Assembly (NCBI GenBank): GCA_016711345.1
Contig: JADJTD010000001.1
Location: forward strand, 3,350,001 to 3,414,000
Length of the DNA: 64,000 nt
DNA from: Chloracidobacterium sp.
Lineage (GTDB): Bacteria; Acidobacteriota; Blastocatellia; Pyrinomonadales; Pyrinomonadaceae
Direction of reading: 5' to 3'
The notes beneath the pieces are model-generated. The model was not told the DNA's origin and made no database searches. It saw only the letters and a program-made list of their open reading frames with translations. How positions within the stretch are numbered: the first letter of the stretch is position 1; each line of letters opens with the position of its first letter. Both the position numbers and the translations under genes were made by a program. Shown here in pieces: positions 18,143 to 26,869 of the stretch.

Positions 18143-18588
18143 TGGATTTTTTACAAGAAGAGAATTTTTGGCTCTATGCTCCTTTAATCTTATGGATCAG
18201 CGGGACTTTATATCTTTCGTCAAACAAAGGTTCGGTTTCGAGAACTATAATTTATTTCGCTCCCATGTTTCATTTGCTGTTTCCAAGCGATGACGCGCAG
18301 GTAATTAATAAAAACCATGTCTTCCTCCGCAAATTGTGTCATTTTGCTGGTTACGCGATTCTCGCTCTGCTGGCTTCTATTGTTTTCTACAATTCGTCGC
18401 TGCTTGTGGCGGCGAAATTTTGGCATGCCGGAGCGTTCGCAGTCGTCTTGGTTGTGGCTTCAATAGACGAGATCCGGCAGAGTTTCTACCCGGAACGCCA
18501 CGGCTCGCTGTCCGATGTCGCCCTTGATTGTCTCGGGGGACTGACGATGATTCTAGTGTTTTGGATCATCGCCGCGAGTGCTTTTTAA
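18142..18588 (+). CDS. VanZ-like membrane protein
   Basis: A 148-residue protein with about four membrane helices and the VanZ-like signature: LRKLCHFAGYAILALLA, then a charged SIDEIRQSFYPERHGSLSDVALDCLGG loop. VanZ-like proteins have poorly known roles, and some confer low-level teicoplanin resistance. The ATG overlaps the TerC stop by one base, with TAAGGAG just upstream, so it is the third gene of the Mn-riboswitch operon. Why a VanZ-like protein would follow the metal genes is not clear. Confidence 0.9.
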   Translation: MDFLQEENFWLYAPLILWISGTLYLSSNKGSVSRTIIYFAPMFHLLFPSDDAQVINKNHVFLRKLCHFAGYAILALLASIVFYNSSLLVAAKFWHAGAFAVVLVVASIDEIRQSFYPERHGSLSDVALDCLGGLTMILVFWIIAASAF

Positions 18589-18708
18589 GTATAGGTTTGC
18601 GGTAATCTTAATACCTCCTAATGATAATTGCTCGCGGGATTTTAATTAGATAACGCAACTTTTCAGTTCGGGCGCTATATAATTGAAAAGCGGAGTTGCC
18701 GCCAATTG

Positions 18709-20883
18709 ATGCATTTCGAAAGATTCTTCCGTTTAGTTTCCTACATTGCTGTCTTTTGCGGCTTTGTGTCGCTGTGGGTTTCGGGGACGTTTGGCATCGC
18801 CGGCACTGGTCTATTTATCGCCGTGATGATCGTTGCTTGGCGTTTGGAAGGCTCGCGTTGGCAGATATCGGAAAAGCTGGGAACGGTGCTTATCGTTCTG
18901 GCTCTACCACTATATTTTGCCGCGTGGCATTTCCGCATCATCACATTTTCCGGAGGCGAAGCGGCGATCGCGGGCATTCTCGCTCGAATGATCCTCAGTC
19001 TGACGGCAATCAAACTCCTCCAGAAAAAGAGCGACCGCGATTGGATCTTTCTCTATCTGATGTCGTTCTTCGAAGTGCTGCTCGCGGCGGGCTTGAGCAT
19101 CAGCGCACTTTATCTGCTGACATTTATTGTGTATCTGCTCGTGATGGCGTCGGCGATCATTGCGTTCGAGATAAGGAAAACTTCGCACGCGGTCGAACTA
19201 AAGGTCAGCGGCGAAACCGTCCATGAACGTGACCCAAGTTCCGAATCGAAAGCCGCTTTGCCAGTCCGTCGGCTGCCGTCTGCGGCGTTGACGCTCATCG
19301 TTTTTATTATCGTGCTTGCACTGCCGCTGTTCTTTCTCTTGCCGCGTGTAGGCGGTGCGGGCTTTGGCGGTAATCAGCTCGGGCAAAAGACCTCGTCGGG
19401 CTTTTCCGACACAGTGCGTCTCGGCGGCATCGGCCAGATTCAGCAAAGCAACGAAGTCGTGATGCGTGTCAAACTGGAAGGCAGCGCCAACGCAGACAGC
19501 GGACTTTATTTTCGCGGAGTCGCACTCGACACTTTTGATAACAAGTCCTGGAGCAAATCGAAAACCGGCACAAAGATCGCTTTTGAAAAAGGCGAAGGCG
19601 AACTCGTTCAAGTCGATTTTTCCGCCGGCCGCGAGAACCGCGCGATCCAAACCATCTACCTCGAACCGCTCGACACGCCTGTCTTGTTTGCACTGACGCG
19701 TGCCGTCGCGATTCAGGGAAATTTTCCTGTCGTGTTCAAAGACGCTTACGGTTCGCTGACCTATTCGCGCAGTTACGAACGTGTAAGTTACAAGGTGCTT
19801 TCGGATCGAAGTCTGCCGTCTGCATCTCAGCTTCGTGCGGACGACAAGCCATACATCTCCGATGTAAGCAATTACCGTTTGCTTCCGCCCGCGTTTGATC
19901 GGCGTATCGCAAACCTCGCGGAAACGGTCGCGGCAACGGCGAAAAATCGCTATGACAAAGCCCGCGCGATCGAAAGCTTTCTCCAAAACAACTTCGGCTA
20001 CACGCTTGAACAAAAAGCCGGCGGTGATGAACCACTCGCCGATTTTTTGTTTAACGTTCGCGAAGGCCATTGCGAATATTTTGCGACCGCAATGGCGATG
20101 ATGCTGCGGACGCAGGGCATCGCGACGCGGATCGTTAACGGCTTCAACGGCGGCGAATACAATGACGCGGCAGAAGTTACCATTGTCCGGCAGCGAAATG
20201 CGCACGCTTGGGTCGAGGTCTATTTTCCCGGTGAAGATGTTTGGGTTCCTTTCGACCCGACGCCGTTTTCCGGACAGACAGCAGCTACATCGTCCGCCGG
20301 AATCACAGCAAGCATCAGCAAATATCTCGAAGCCCTCGAAACATTCTGGATACAACATTTCGTCGCCTATGACGATCAGGAGCAGCGGTCGCTTGTCCGT
20401 TCGGTGCGAAACGGCATTGGCGAATATCAATCCGGCATCATGTCGTATCTGAACCAAGCCCAAAACATTCTGGCCGAGTGGTGGAAGAATGTTCGCGGCG
20501 ATAAAGGGCTACAGGCGAGCGTCATAGCGATTGCCTACGGCATTGGCTATGTTGCAGCCGCGATCTTTGGAATATTCCTGTTCATTTGGCTTTTTCGAAA
20601 GATCGAACGACTCCCAATCTGGCAACGCCTTTGGGATCGATTTTTCAAAAAACGCCACGCATCGATCATTGAATTTTACGACCGCATGCAGCGAATTCTT
20701 GCCGACAAAGGCTGGATTCGCGAGCCTCACCAGACACCTCTCGAATTTGCATATTCGTCGGGAATCCCCGAAGTTGTCAGCATCACCGAAAAATACAATC
20801 GCGTTCGGTTCGGAGAAAAGAATCTTTCACGAGACGAAGCCGACGAGATCGAAACCTGGTTAAAGAATTTAAAGGCTGATTAG
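18709..20883 (+). CDS. TgpA-like membrane transglutaminase
   Basis: A 724-residue protein. About five helices in residues 1-150 form the TgpA N-terminal membrane domain. An extracytoplasmic transglutaminase-like core follows, with the triad C455 (EGHCEYFATAMAMMLRTQG), H499 (NAHAWVEVYFPG) and D516 (VPFDPTP). A single helix near 605-630 and a C-terminal cytoplasmic DUF4129-like region (HQTPLEFAYS) complete the layout. Such proteins are often next to a MoxR ATPase and a DUF58 gene; neither is in this window. ATG 18709 is used; the TTG just before it is an alternative. Confidence 0.92.
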   Translation: MHFERFFRLVSYIAVFCGFVSLWVSGTFGIAGTGLFIAVMIVAWRLEGSRWQISEKLGTVLIVLALPLYFAAWHFRIITFSGGEAAIAGILARMILSLTAIKLLQKKSDRDWIFLYLMSFFEVLLAAGLSISALYLLTFIVYLLVMASAIIAFEIRKTSHAVELKVSGETVHERDPSSESKAALPVRRLPSAALTLIVFIIVLALPLFFLLPRVGGAGFGGNQLGQKTSSGFSDTVRLGGIGQIQQSNEVVMRVKLEGSANADSGLYFRGVALDTFDNKSWSKSKTGTKIAFEKGEGELVQVDFSAGRENRAIQTIYLEPLDTPVLFALTRAVAIQGNFPVVFKDAYGSLTYSRSYERVSYKVLSDRSLPSASQLRADDKPYISDVSNYRLLPPAFDRRIANLAETVAATAKNRYDKARAIESFLQNNFGYTLEQKAGGDEPLADFLFNVREGHCEYFATAMAMMLRTQGIATRIVNGFNGGEYNDAAEVTIVRQRNAHAWVEVYFPGEDVWVPFDPTPFSGQTAATSSAGITASISKYLEALETFWIQHFVAYDDQEQRSLVRSVRNGIGEYQSGIMSYLNQAQNILAEWWKNVRGDKGLQASVIAIAYGIGYVAAAIFGIFLFIWLFRKIERLPIWQRLWDRFFKKRHASIIEFYDRMQRILADKGWIREPHQTPLEFAYSSGIPEVVSITEKYNRVRFGEKNLSRDEADEIETWLKNLKAD

Positions 20884-20888
20884 CTTTT

Positions 20889-20949
20889 CTTTGCGGCCTT
20901 TGCGTCTTTGCGGGAAATTGTCTCCCGCAAAGGTGCAAAGACCGCAAAG
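20889..20949. repeat. CAAAG-family inverted repeat after tgpA-like gene
   Basis: Two 27-base arms (20889-20915 and 20923-20949), CTTTGCGGCCTTTGCG... and its near-complement, differ at only about four places and enclose a seven-base loop. The hairpin begins six bases after the transglutaminase stop. Extending the rimO frame upstream would translate it, which is one reason to place the rimO start at 20992. Confidence 0.85.
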
Positions 20950-20991
20950 TTACGAGCACTAACCTTTGTGCTATCCTTATTGTTTCGAACT

Positions 20992-22356
20992 ATGCCGAAA
21001 CGCAGTATGAAAAAAGTCGGATTTGTCAGTCTCGGATGCCCTAAGAACCTCGTTGACAGTGAGGTGATGATGGGCCAGCTTGCCGAGGCTGGTTATCAAA
21101 TAACAAATGACGCCGGTGAAGCGGACACCGTCGTTGTCAACACCTGCGGCTTTATCGAGTCCGCCAAGCAGGAATCGATCGACGCTATTCTCGAAGCCAC
21201 GCAATGGAAGGCAAATGGCAAAGCGAGCCGCGTCATCGTCGCCGGATGCCTTGTCGAGCGTTACCGCGACGACCTGATGAATGAGCTGCCCGAGGTTGAT
21301 GCGTTTATCGGCACTTCGCAGGTCAACGAGATTCTCAAAGCCGCTGATGCGAAATTTGACGCGAAACAGCTAACGATCACGCCTGTCGGCAACAAGACTT
21401 CTACATACCTTTACGACGAATACTCGCCGCGAATGCTCGCTACGCAATCGCACACAGCGTTCATCAAGATCGCCGAAGGCTGCGACCGGCCTTGTGCATT
21501 CTGCTCGATACCGTCTATGCGTGGATCTTTCAGATCACGGCGTTTCGGCTCGATCGTTGAAGAAGCACGCAATCTTGCTAAACAAGGTGTCAAAGAGCTT
21601 GTCCTCATCGCACAGGACTCGTCACGCTACGGCGAAGATCTTGGCGAGGTCGATGCTCTGGCCGCGTTGATCCGTGCTCTTGGCGAGATCGAGGACATCG
21701 AATGGATCCGCGTAATGTACGCCTATCCGACACATATTTCGGATGCTTTTCTCGCTGCCATCGCTGAGACGCCAAAAGCTGTCAAATATCTCGACATGCC
21801 GCTGCAGCACGCTTCGAGGAATGTTCTCAAGCTGATGAAACGCGGCGGCACTCGCGAATCGCTTGAAAAACTTATCGCCCGAGTCCGCGAAAAGGTTCCC
21901 GGTATTGCGATCCGCACGACGTTTATCACCGGCTTTCCCGGCGAGACGGACGAGTATTTCGAAGAGCTTATCCAGTTCGTCCAAAACTGCCGCTTCGACA
22001 ATCTTGGCGTCTTTACTTACTCCGACGAAGATGGAACGCCCGCGTTTGATCTGCCCAACAAGGTTGATCCCAAGATCGCAATGAAACGCCGAAACCGCCT
22101 GATGAAAGAACAAGCAAAGATCAGTAAGCAGTTGAACCGAGCTAAGATCGGTCAAACCTTTTCTGTGATCTTTGAAGGTCTTTCACAAGAATCCGACCTT
22201 TTGTTTCAGGGCCGCCTCGAAGGACAAACCCAGGAGATCGACGGTTACATCCTCATTAACGACATGCCCGAAAGCCTCGACCCGCAGATCGGAGCGATCT
22301 ACAACGTCAAAATCACCGAAGCCCACGACTACGACCTCGTGGGCGAGATCGTCTAA
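20992..22356 (+). CDS. rimO: ribosomal protein S12 methylthiotransferase RimO
   Basis: A 454-residue radical-SAM methylthiotransferase modifying an Asp of ribosomal protein S12. The N-terminal MTTase domain has SLGCPKNLVDSE and NTCGFIESAKQESID, with Cys ligands of the auxiliary cluster. The radical SAM cluster is C164-x3-C168-x2-C171 (EGCDRPCAFCSIPSMRG). A C-terminal TRAM domain ends the protein. The spelling CPKNLVDSE is typical of RimO rather than MiaB. The start is at ATG 20992 or 21007; a longer frame would run through the CAAAG inverted repeat. Confidence 0.95.
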   Translation: MPKRSMKKVGFVSLGCPKNLVDSEVMMGQLAEAGYQITNDAGEADTVVVNTCGFIESAKQESIDAILEATQWKANGKASRVIVAGCLVERYRDDLMNELPEVDAFIGTSQVNEILKAADAKFDAKQLTITPVGNKTSTYLYDEYSPRMLATQSHTAFIKIAEGCDRPCAFCSIPSMRGSFRSRRFGSIVEEARNLAKQGVKELVLIAQDSSRYGEDLGEVDALAALIRALGEIEDIEWIRVMYAYPTHISDAFLAAIAETPKAVKYLDMPLQHASRNVLKLMKRGGTRESLEKLIARVREKVPGIAIRTTFITGFPGETDEYFEELIQFVQNCRFDNLGVFTYSDEDGTPAFDLPNKVDPKIAMKRRNRLMKEQAKISKQLNRAKIGQTFSVIFEGLSQESDLLFQGRLEGQTQEIDGYILINDMPESLDPQIGAIYNVKITEAHDYDLVGEIV

Positions 22357-22383
22357 ATTTTTGCCATAGACCACACAGAGATC

Positions 22384-22421
22384 ACTGAGAAAAATAAGAT
22401 CTAATTTTCTGTGTTCTCAGT
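22384..22421. terminator. hairpin after rimO
   Basis: ACTGAGA at 22384-22390 pairs with TCTCAGT at 22415-22421, and an inner AGAAAA/TTTTCT stem lies between. It is 28 bp after the rimO stop and within CACAGAG-type sequence. It probably marks the transcript end, but there is no clean U-run. Confidence 0.5.
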
Positions 22422-22437
22422 AGTAAACGCTGTCCAT

Positions 22438-22800
22438 TGTCCCACTGTCCCAGCGTTTTTTTTGTCCGGCTTGTCCGGATTTGTCCGGTGACCCCACCGG
22501 ACAACGTAAGTGACTGTATTCACAATTGTTTACAGCCGAAAAAAAGCTCTGTCCGGTAAATTTTACAAAAAACTAAGATATTGTCTTACAGCAAATCTAA
22601 ACGCCGCAAATAAAGCGGTTACCTCTTCGTTCGATCTTCTGAAGGGTAAACTTTGCCCGGACAAGCATCTCTCCCGCAAAGCCGCAAAGATCGCAGAGAA
22701 ATAATAAAAAATACGCTCCTTTGCCTTCAGATCTTGTTTCACATTTTGTTTTCAAAGAGCAAAATCGTTGTAATTACGACAATGTACGCCTCAGCATAGC
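22438..22800 (+). repeat. non-coding module, copy 1 (word GTCCGG)
   Basis: Ordered boxes: TGTCCCACTGTCCCAGCG plus T8 (22438-22463); GTCCGG at 22464, 22473 and 22483; a perfect hairpin TTGTCCGGTG/CACCGGACAA (22481-22504); a fourth GTCCGG at 22551 followed by an A-rich stretch; its inverse CCGGAC at 22657; and a distal box GTTTTCAAAGAGCAA (about 22748-22762) followed by TTACGACAAT. Two other modules share this order with different words. No protein is supported here. The rest of the gap to 23105 holds a CGCAAAG-type stretch (22673-22702) and nothing else recognised. Confidence 0.8.
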
Positions 22801-23105
22801 ACATTGTTGCATCTTTGGGAATGCCGCTTTCTCGATTTGACGTGGTTTTTTCGATTTGACGGGGTTATTGCGTTGCTACAAATCCCTTAGAAGATATCTT
22901 TCTTCAGCATTGAGATAATAGGTCAGACGAATTAAACAGGTTGAAAAGCCGTCCTCGTTGATTTCGACGGATTGATCATCGCTGTACGGTTTACTGGTTA
23001 TTTGGCAGGGGACAAAATCAGCCTTGAATGTCTAGGCTATATCCATATACAATGTTGAATTATTAACCCGTGAAAACCACAAAATATATTGGAGGCCTCA
23101 GTTCA

Positions 23106-23840
23106 ATGATCAAGAAAACAATTCTTTTGAAGCTTTTCCCGTTGGCTTTTGGCCTATTGCTGTGCGGTACCGTTAGTGCCCAGAATTCGTGGGAAAAACC
23201 TGCAGACAAGTGGAATTTGGACGATTGCATGAAAATCATAAACAAATCACCTTGGTCTTTCAATTACTCTGAGGTCGGTGTTGAAATGGACAGCAAGGCA
23301 CTAAACGAAAAAATGACGTTTGGATCGGTTTCGCCGGTAATCATTGTAAGGCTTTATTCCGCCGACATTGTGCGTCGAGCCTTGGTTAGAATCAATCAAA
23401 TTGGGCAAAAATATGACAGTTTGGGAGCCAGCGAAAAGGCAAAAATCGACGAACGAAACAAACCCATTCTCGATTGTGAGTTATGTAAGAAATATTACAT
23501 CATGGTCGTTCTTCAACCTGCATCATCTAACGCTAGTGCAACTTTGATAGGGCGAAGATTTAGAAACGTAAAATTTGAGGATATTAAAGAGAGCATTTAT
23601 TTGACGAATGACAAGAAGGAGAAGAGAGAGTTGGTTCAATATGTTGCGCCGCAAACAGACACAGGTGTTGCGATCTTTTACTTTGACAGATTGGGTAAAG
23701 ATGGCAAACCGCTGGTAACTGACGATACAAAAAAGCTAAAGCCAATCTTTAATATAAATTCCATCTCAAAGTTTTTTCTGGGAGGCAACGTTGAATTTGA
23801 TGTTTCCAAAATGAAGATTGACCAAAAAGTTGATTTCTGA
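23106..23840 (+). CDS. secreted protein of unknown function
   Basis: A 244-residue protein with a clear signal peptide (MIKKTILLKLFPLAFGLLLCGTVSAQ) and a soluble remainder. Two Cys lie close together in LDCELCKKYY. The mature N-terminus reads KWNLDDCMKIINKSPWSF, a Trp-containing pattern I associate with hypothetical secreted proteins of Acidobacteriota, but no function is known to me. ATG 23106 is chosen for the GGAGG 12 bases before it and because it begins the signal peptide; a GTG 36 bp upstream is possible. It appears monocistronic. Confidence 0.8.
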   Translation: MIKKTILLKLFPLAFGLLLCGTVSAQNSWEKPADKWNLDDCMKIINKSPWSFNYSEVGVEMDSKALNEKMTFGSVSPVIIVRLYSADIVRRALVRINQIGQKYDSLGASEKAKIDERNKPILDCELCKKYYIMVVLQPASSNASATLIGRRFRNVKFEDIKESIYLTNDKKEKRELVQYVAPQTDTGVAIFYFDRLGKDGKPLVTDDTKKLKPIFNINSISKFFLGGNVEFDVSKMKIDQKVDF

Positions 23841-23969
23841 TCCGCCTTACCTAGCGGACTTCCGTACTCATTTTGAAACTTTGTTACTGTTATTGTATTA
23901 TCACTATTTTTGAAATTCCGCCGAATTTAGTCATATTTACATACATTACTCTACTTAGCAGGAGAAATA

Positions 23970-25391
23970 ATGAACCCCAAGAATGTTTTAACTTTTGCCG
24001 CCGATCAGGAAGCGCGATTTGTTTCTGTTCGGTTTACTGACCTTATCGGGTCGTGGCATCACCTTACTTTTCCGATCGGGCAGTTGTCTGAGGACAGCTT
24101 TGAGGACGGTTTTGGATTTGACGCTTCGTCGCTTCGCGGCTGGGCGGCTATTCATGAATCGGACATGCTGCTCGTGCCGGATCCTTCACGGTTTTGGATC
24201 GATCCTTTTACCGAAGACACGACGCTGTGTCTGATCGCAAATGCGGTTGATCCGATCACTAAAGAAGGCTATTGGCTCGATCCGCGCTCGGTCGCACAGC
24301 GGGCGGAAAGCTATCTGAAATTTACAGGCATCGCTGACACGATAAACGTTGGCCCCGAGGCCGAGTTTTTTATCTTTGACGAGGCACGTTTTCACAATGA
24401 TCAGCATTCGGCAGGTTTTCATGTGAATTCTGACGAAGGCCATTGGAACTCGGGCCGTGAGAGCAACGAATTTGCGATCAATAACGGCTATCACATTCGC
24501 CCTAAGGAAGGTTATGTGCCGGTAGCTCCGCTTGATACGCTGATCGACATCCGCAATACGATGGCGACGATACTTGGGCAGGTTGGAATTCATGTCGAAT
24601 GCCATCATCACGAGGTCGCGACTGCCGGACAGTGTGAGATCGATTTCAAGTTCGCAAACCTTCTGCATACGGCTGACAGCCTGATGCTCTTTAAGTACGT
24701 GGTCAAAAACACGGCACACGCTCATGGCAAGACCGCGACGTTTATGCCGAAACCGATCTACGGCGACAACGGATCGGGTATGCATTGTCACCAGTCGCTT
24801 TGGAAGGACGGCGAACCGCTTTTTGCCGGCGACCAGTATGCAGGGCTTTCGGAAATGGCGAAGTTCTACATAGGCGGACTTTTGAAGCACGCTCCGGCGC
24901 TTGTCGCTCTCGCGGCCCCGACGACGAATTCATATAAACGTCTCGTACCCGGCTTTGAAGCTCCTGTGAACCTCGCATATTCGGCACGCAACCGTTCGGC
25001 GGCCGTGCGAATTCCGATGTTCTCATCGTCACCGAAAGCGAAACGCCTCGAATTTCGTCCGCCCGATCCGTCGTGCAATCCTTATTTGACGTTTGCCGCT
25101 TTGTTGATGGCAGGCCTCGATGGTGTGCAGAACCGCATCGATCCGGGCGAGCCGCTGGACAAGGACATTTACGATCTACCGCCTGAGGAGTTGGCAAACG
25201 TGCCTTCGCTACCGGGCAGTTTGGATGAGGCTTTGAACGCACTTGAGAACGATCATGAATTTTTGCTCAAGGGTGATGTTTTCACGACCTCGCTGATCGA
25301 GCGTTGGATCAAGTACAAGCGCGAGAATGAGATCACGCCATTGCGTTTAAGACCGCATCCGCTTGAGTTTTCTATGTATTACGACATTTAA
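23970..25391 (+). CDS. glnA: glutamine synthetase, type I
   Basis: A 473-residue enzyme making glutamine from glutamate, ammonia and ATP. Visible family blocks are the beta-grasp N-domain, GFDASSLRGW, GPEAEFFIFD (metal ligands), NGYHIRPKEGYVPVAP, GDNGSGMHCHQSLWKDG (ATP/metal) and NRSAAVRIP. The adenylylation loop is kept, KDIYDLPPEE with Y401, indicating a GSI-beta enzyme controlled by GlnE-type modification. AGGAGAAATA precedes the ATG. It appears monocistronic; a perfect 22-bp inverted repeat follows about 20 bp after the stop. No nitrogen-regulatory gene is nearby. Confidence 0.97.
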   Translation: MNPKNVLTFAADQEARFVSVRFTDLIGSWHHLTFPIGQLSEDSFEDGFGFDASSLRGWAAIHESDMLLVPDPSRFWIDPFTEDTTLCLIANAVDPITKEGYWLDPRSVAQRAESYLKFTGIADTINVGPEAEFFIFDEARFHNDQHSAGFHVNSDEGHWNSGRESNEFAINNGYHIRPKEGYVPVAPLDTLIDIRNTMATILGQVGIHVECHHHEVATAGQCEIDFKFANLLHTADSLMLFKYVVKNTAHAHGKTATFMPKPIYGDNGSGMHCHQSLWKDGEPLFAGDQYAGLSEMAKFYIGGLLKHAPALVALAAPTTNSYKRLVPGFEAPVNLAYSARNRSAAVRIPMFSSSPKAKRLEFRPPDPSCNPYLTFAALLMAGLDGVQNRIDPGEPLDKDIYDLPPEELANVPSLPGSLDEALNALENDHEFLLKGDVFTTSLIERWIKYKRENEITPLRLRPHPLEFSMYYDI

Positions 25392-25410
25392 AGTTTATTA
25401 AGGAAAAGCG

Positions 25411-25484
25411 GTGTCAGTAGCCCGCACGTAAGTAAGGGCTCCTCAACGTGAGCAGGCTCTCACTTACGTGCGGGCTACTGACAT
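25411..25484. repeat. REP-like inverted pair between glnA and GNAT gene
   Basis: A perfect 22-bp inverted repeat (25412-25433 and 25462-25483) with the core AGCCCGCACGTAAGT encloses a 28-bp loop that includes AAGGGCTCC and GAGCAGGCT. The right arm ends six bases before the next ATG. It doubles as a likely glnA terminator. It is the same family as 644-673 and 59073-59136. Confidence 0.9.
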
Positions 25485-25488
25485 AAGT

Positions 25489-26076
25489 ATGAAAGTTGAG
25501 CCGGTAATTTTAGAAGGTAAGTTTGTTCGGCTTGAGCCGATGGCTTTGGAGCATCTGGATGGCCTGTGGGAAGCAGGCCAGGATGAATCGTTGTGGCGTT
25601 TAAATCCGATGAATGTTAGTTCGCGCGACGACATGCAAAGCTATATCGAAATTGCGATTGCTGATCAAAATAAGGGCGTAGCTTTGCCGTTTGTAACCGT
25701 CGAACGTTCGTCGGGCAAAGTAATTGGTTCGACACGACTTGGTAATATCGACGTTCAGAATCGCAGGGCGGAGATCGGCTGGACTTGGATCGATCCGGCG
25801 TGGCAACGAACCGCGGTAAATACCGAAGCTAAGCTGCTGATGCTTACTCATGCTTTTGAAGTGTGGAAGTGCATTCGCCTCGAATTGAAAACCGACGTGC
25901 TGAATGAGAAATCGAGAAATGCGATATTGAGGCTCGGAGCGAAGGAAGAGGGCGTTTTTCGCAATCATGTTATATGTGACACCGGGCGTTTTCGTGACTC
26001 GATCTATTTCAGTATTATTGAAAGTGAGTGGGAATCCGTAAAGACAAATCTAACATCCAAACTAAGAACAAAATGA
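25489..26076 (+). CDS. GNAT family N-acetyltransferase, RimJ/RimL-like
   Basis: A 195-residue acetyltransferase. It starts with LEGKFVRLEPMALEHLDGLW and ends with the pyrophosphate-loop and late motifs seen in RimJ/RimL-type enzymes (TEAKLLMLTHAFEVWKCIRLELKTDVLNEKSRNAILRLGAKEEGVFRNHV). The substrate (protein N-terminus or small amine) cannot be read. ATG 25489 is preferred over an upstream in-frame TTG because the latter lies in the REP-like right arm. The stop overlaps the next start by ATGA. Confidence 0.9.
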   Translation: MKVEPVILEGKFVRLEPMALEHLDGLWEAGQDESLWRLNPMNVSSRDDMQSYIEIAIADQNKGVALPFVTVERSSGKVIGSTRLGNIDVQNRRAEIGWTWIDPAWQRTAVNTEAKLLMLTHAFEVWKCIRLELKTDVLNEKSRNAILRLGAKEEGVFRNHVICDTGRFRDSIYFSIIESEWESVKTNLTSKLRTK

Positions 26077-26549
26077 AACAGGCTTTCTTCTTATTTGTTA
26101 TTTTTATCGCGGTGAGTTTAAGCAGCGGTTGTTCGGGTAATTCGGAAGTTGGCGGCCAGACGAACACGCAAAACGCGACTTCGAGTTCCATCGCTGCTCC
26201 AGCAGTCGGGCAATCAAACACCATAACTTCTCCAGCTCCTGGCGCGGGGCGTCCGGTGCTGAAATTTGTGCCGTCACCTGAAGATTCGCAGATCGCTCAA
26301 GCAACTCAGAATGGGAAGTTGTATGAAGTGCGTATCTGGAAGAAACATCCGAAGCTGCTAAAAGTTGAATCGACCACCATCGACGAAAAGAACAGGTCGT
26401 TGTCGATAGTCCTGAGAAGCGCTCAAGTGGTAAACATTACGACAGATCGAATCCCAAATGTGAAACTCGCGACAGCAGATCAGTTTCTTAAATTGGTTCC
26501 GGCAACTGGTACGACAGAGACTAATACCGATCCTAAAAAGGCGGAATAA
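26073..26549 (+). CDS. putative lipoprotein
   Basis: A 158-residue protein beginning MKQAFFLFVIFIAVSLSSGC, a lipoprotein signal with a plausible lipobox ending at C20. A Ser/Thr/Gln-rich linker follows, then a small domain from about residue 65 (VLKFVPSPEDSQIAQATQNGKLYEVRIWKKHPKL is the start of it). The function is unknown. It overlaps the GNAT gene by 4 bp and precedes the pyrF run, so it is probably co-transcribed with both. Confidence 0.8.
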   Translation: MKQAFFLFVIFIAVSLSSGCSGNSEVGGQTNTQNATSSSIAAPAVGQSNTITSPAPGAGRPVLKFVPSPEDSQIAQATQNGKLYEVRIWKKHPKLLKVESTTIDEKNRSLSIVLRSAQVVNITTDRIPNVKLATADQFLKLVPATGTTETNTDPKKAE

Positions 26550-26579
26550 TAGGCTTTTGTTGTATAATCTGTATCGGTT

Positions 26580-26867
26580 ATGGAAAGATACACGTTGACA
26601 TGCCCTTGCTGCGAAGCGAAATTGACGGTCGATGCTAGTACGGGAGCACTTCTCGCTCACGAGGAGAAGAAAAAAGTGCATGGGTCTTTTGAGGATTTAA
26701 AAGGCGAATTGAACAAGCAGAAAGAGCACCGCGAACAGATATTTGCTCAGGAAATGTCATCGATGAAAGATCGCGAGAGATTATTAGAAGAGAAATTTCA
26801 GGAAGCCCTAAAGCGGGCCGATACTGACTCAGACAAGCCTTTCAGAAATCCCCTTGACCTCGACTAA
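26580..26867 (+). CDS. small CxxC coiled-coil protein
   Basis: A 95-residue protein: MERYTLTCPCCEAKLTVDASTG, where CPCC looks like half of a zinc ribbon, followed by a charged helical tract (about 38-85) likely to form a coiled coil. No function can be assigned. A TATAAT at 26563-26568 sits so close to the ATG that, if used, the mRNA would have almost no leader. The stop is two bases before the pyrF ATG, so the two are coupled. Confidence 0.75.
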   Translation: MERYTLTCPCCEAKLTVDASTGALLAHEEKKKVHGSFEDLKGELNKQKEHREQIFAQEMSSMKDRERLLEEKFQEALKRADTDSDKPFRNPLDLD

Positions 26868-26869
26868 GA

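Noticed and set aside
19198..20463. 421-residue minus-strand ORF within the transglutaminase gene
   Set aside because: It is a long antisense shadow caused by codon bias; the + strand frame has the C455-H499-D516 triad.
20908..20991. Longer RimO start with SRKGAKTAKL
   Set aside because: That peptide is encoded by the CAAAG inverted repeat and is a common artefact at such repeats.
22510..22704. 64-residue ORF in non-coding module 1
   Set aside because: It runs through the module boxes and the CGCAAAG repeat; the other modules show no matching ORF.
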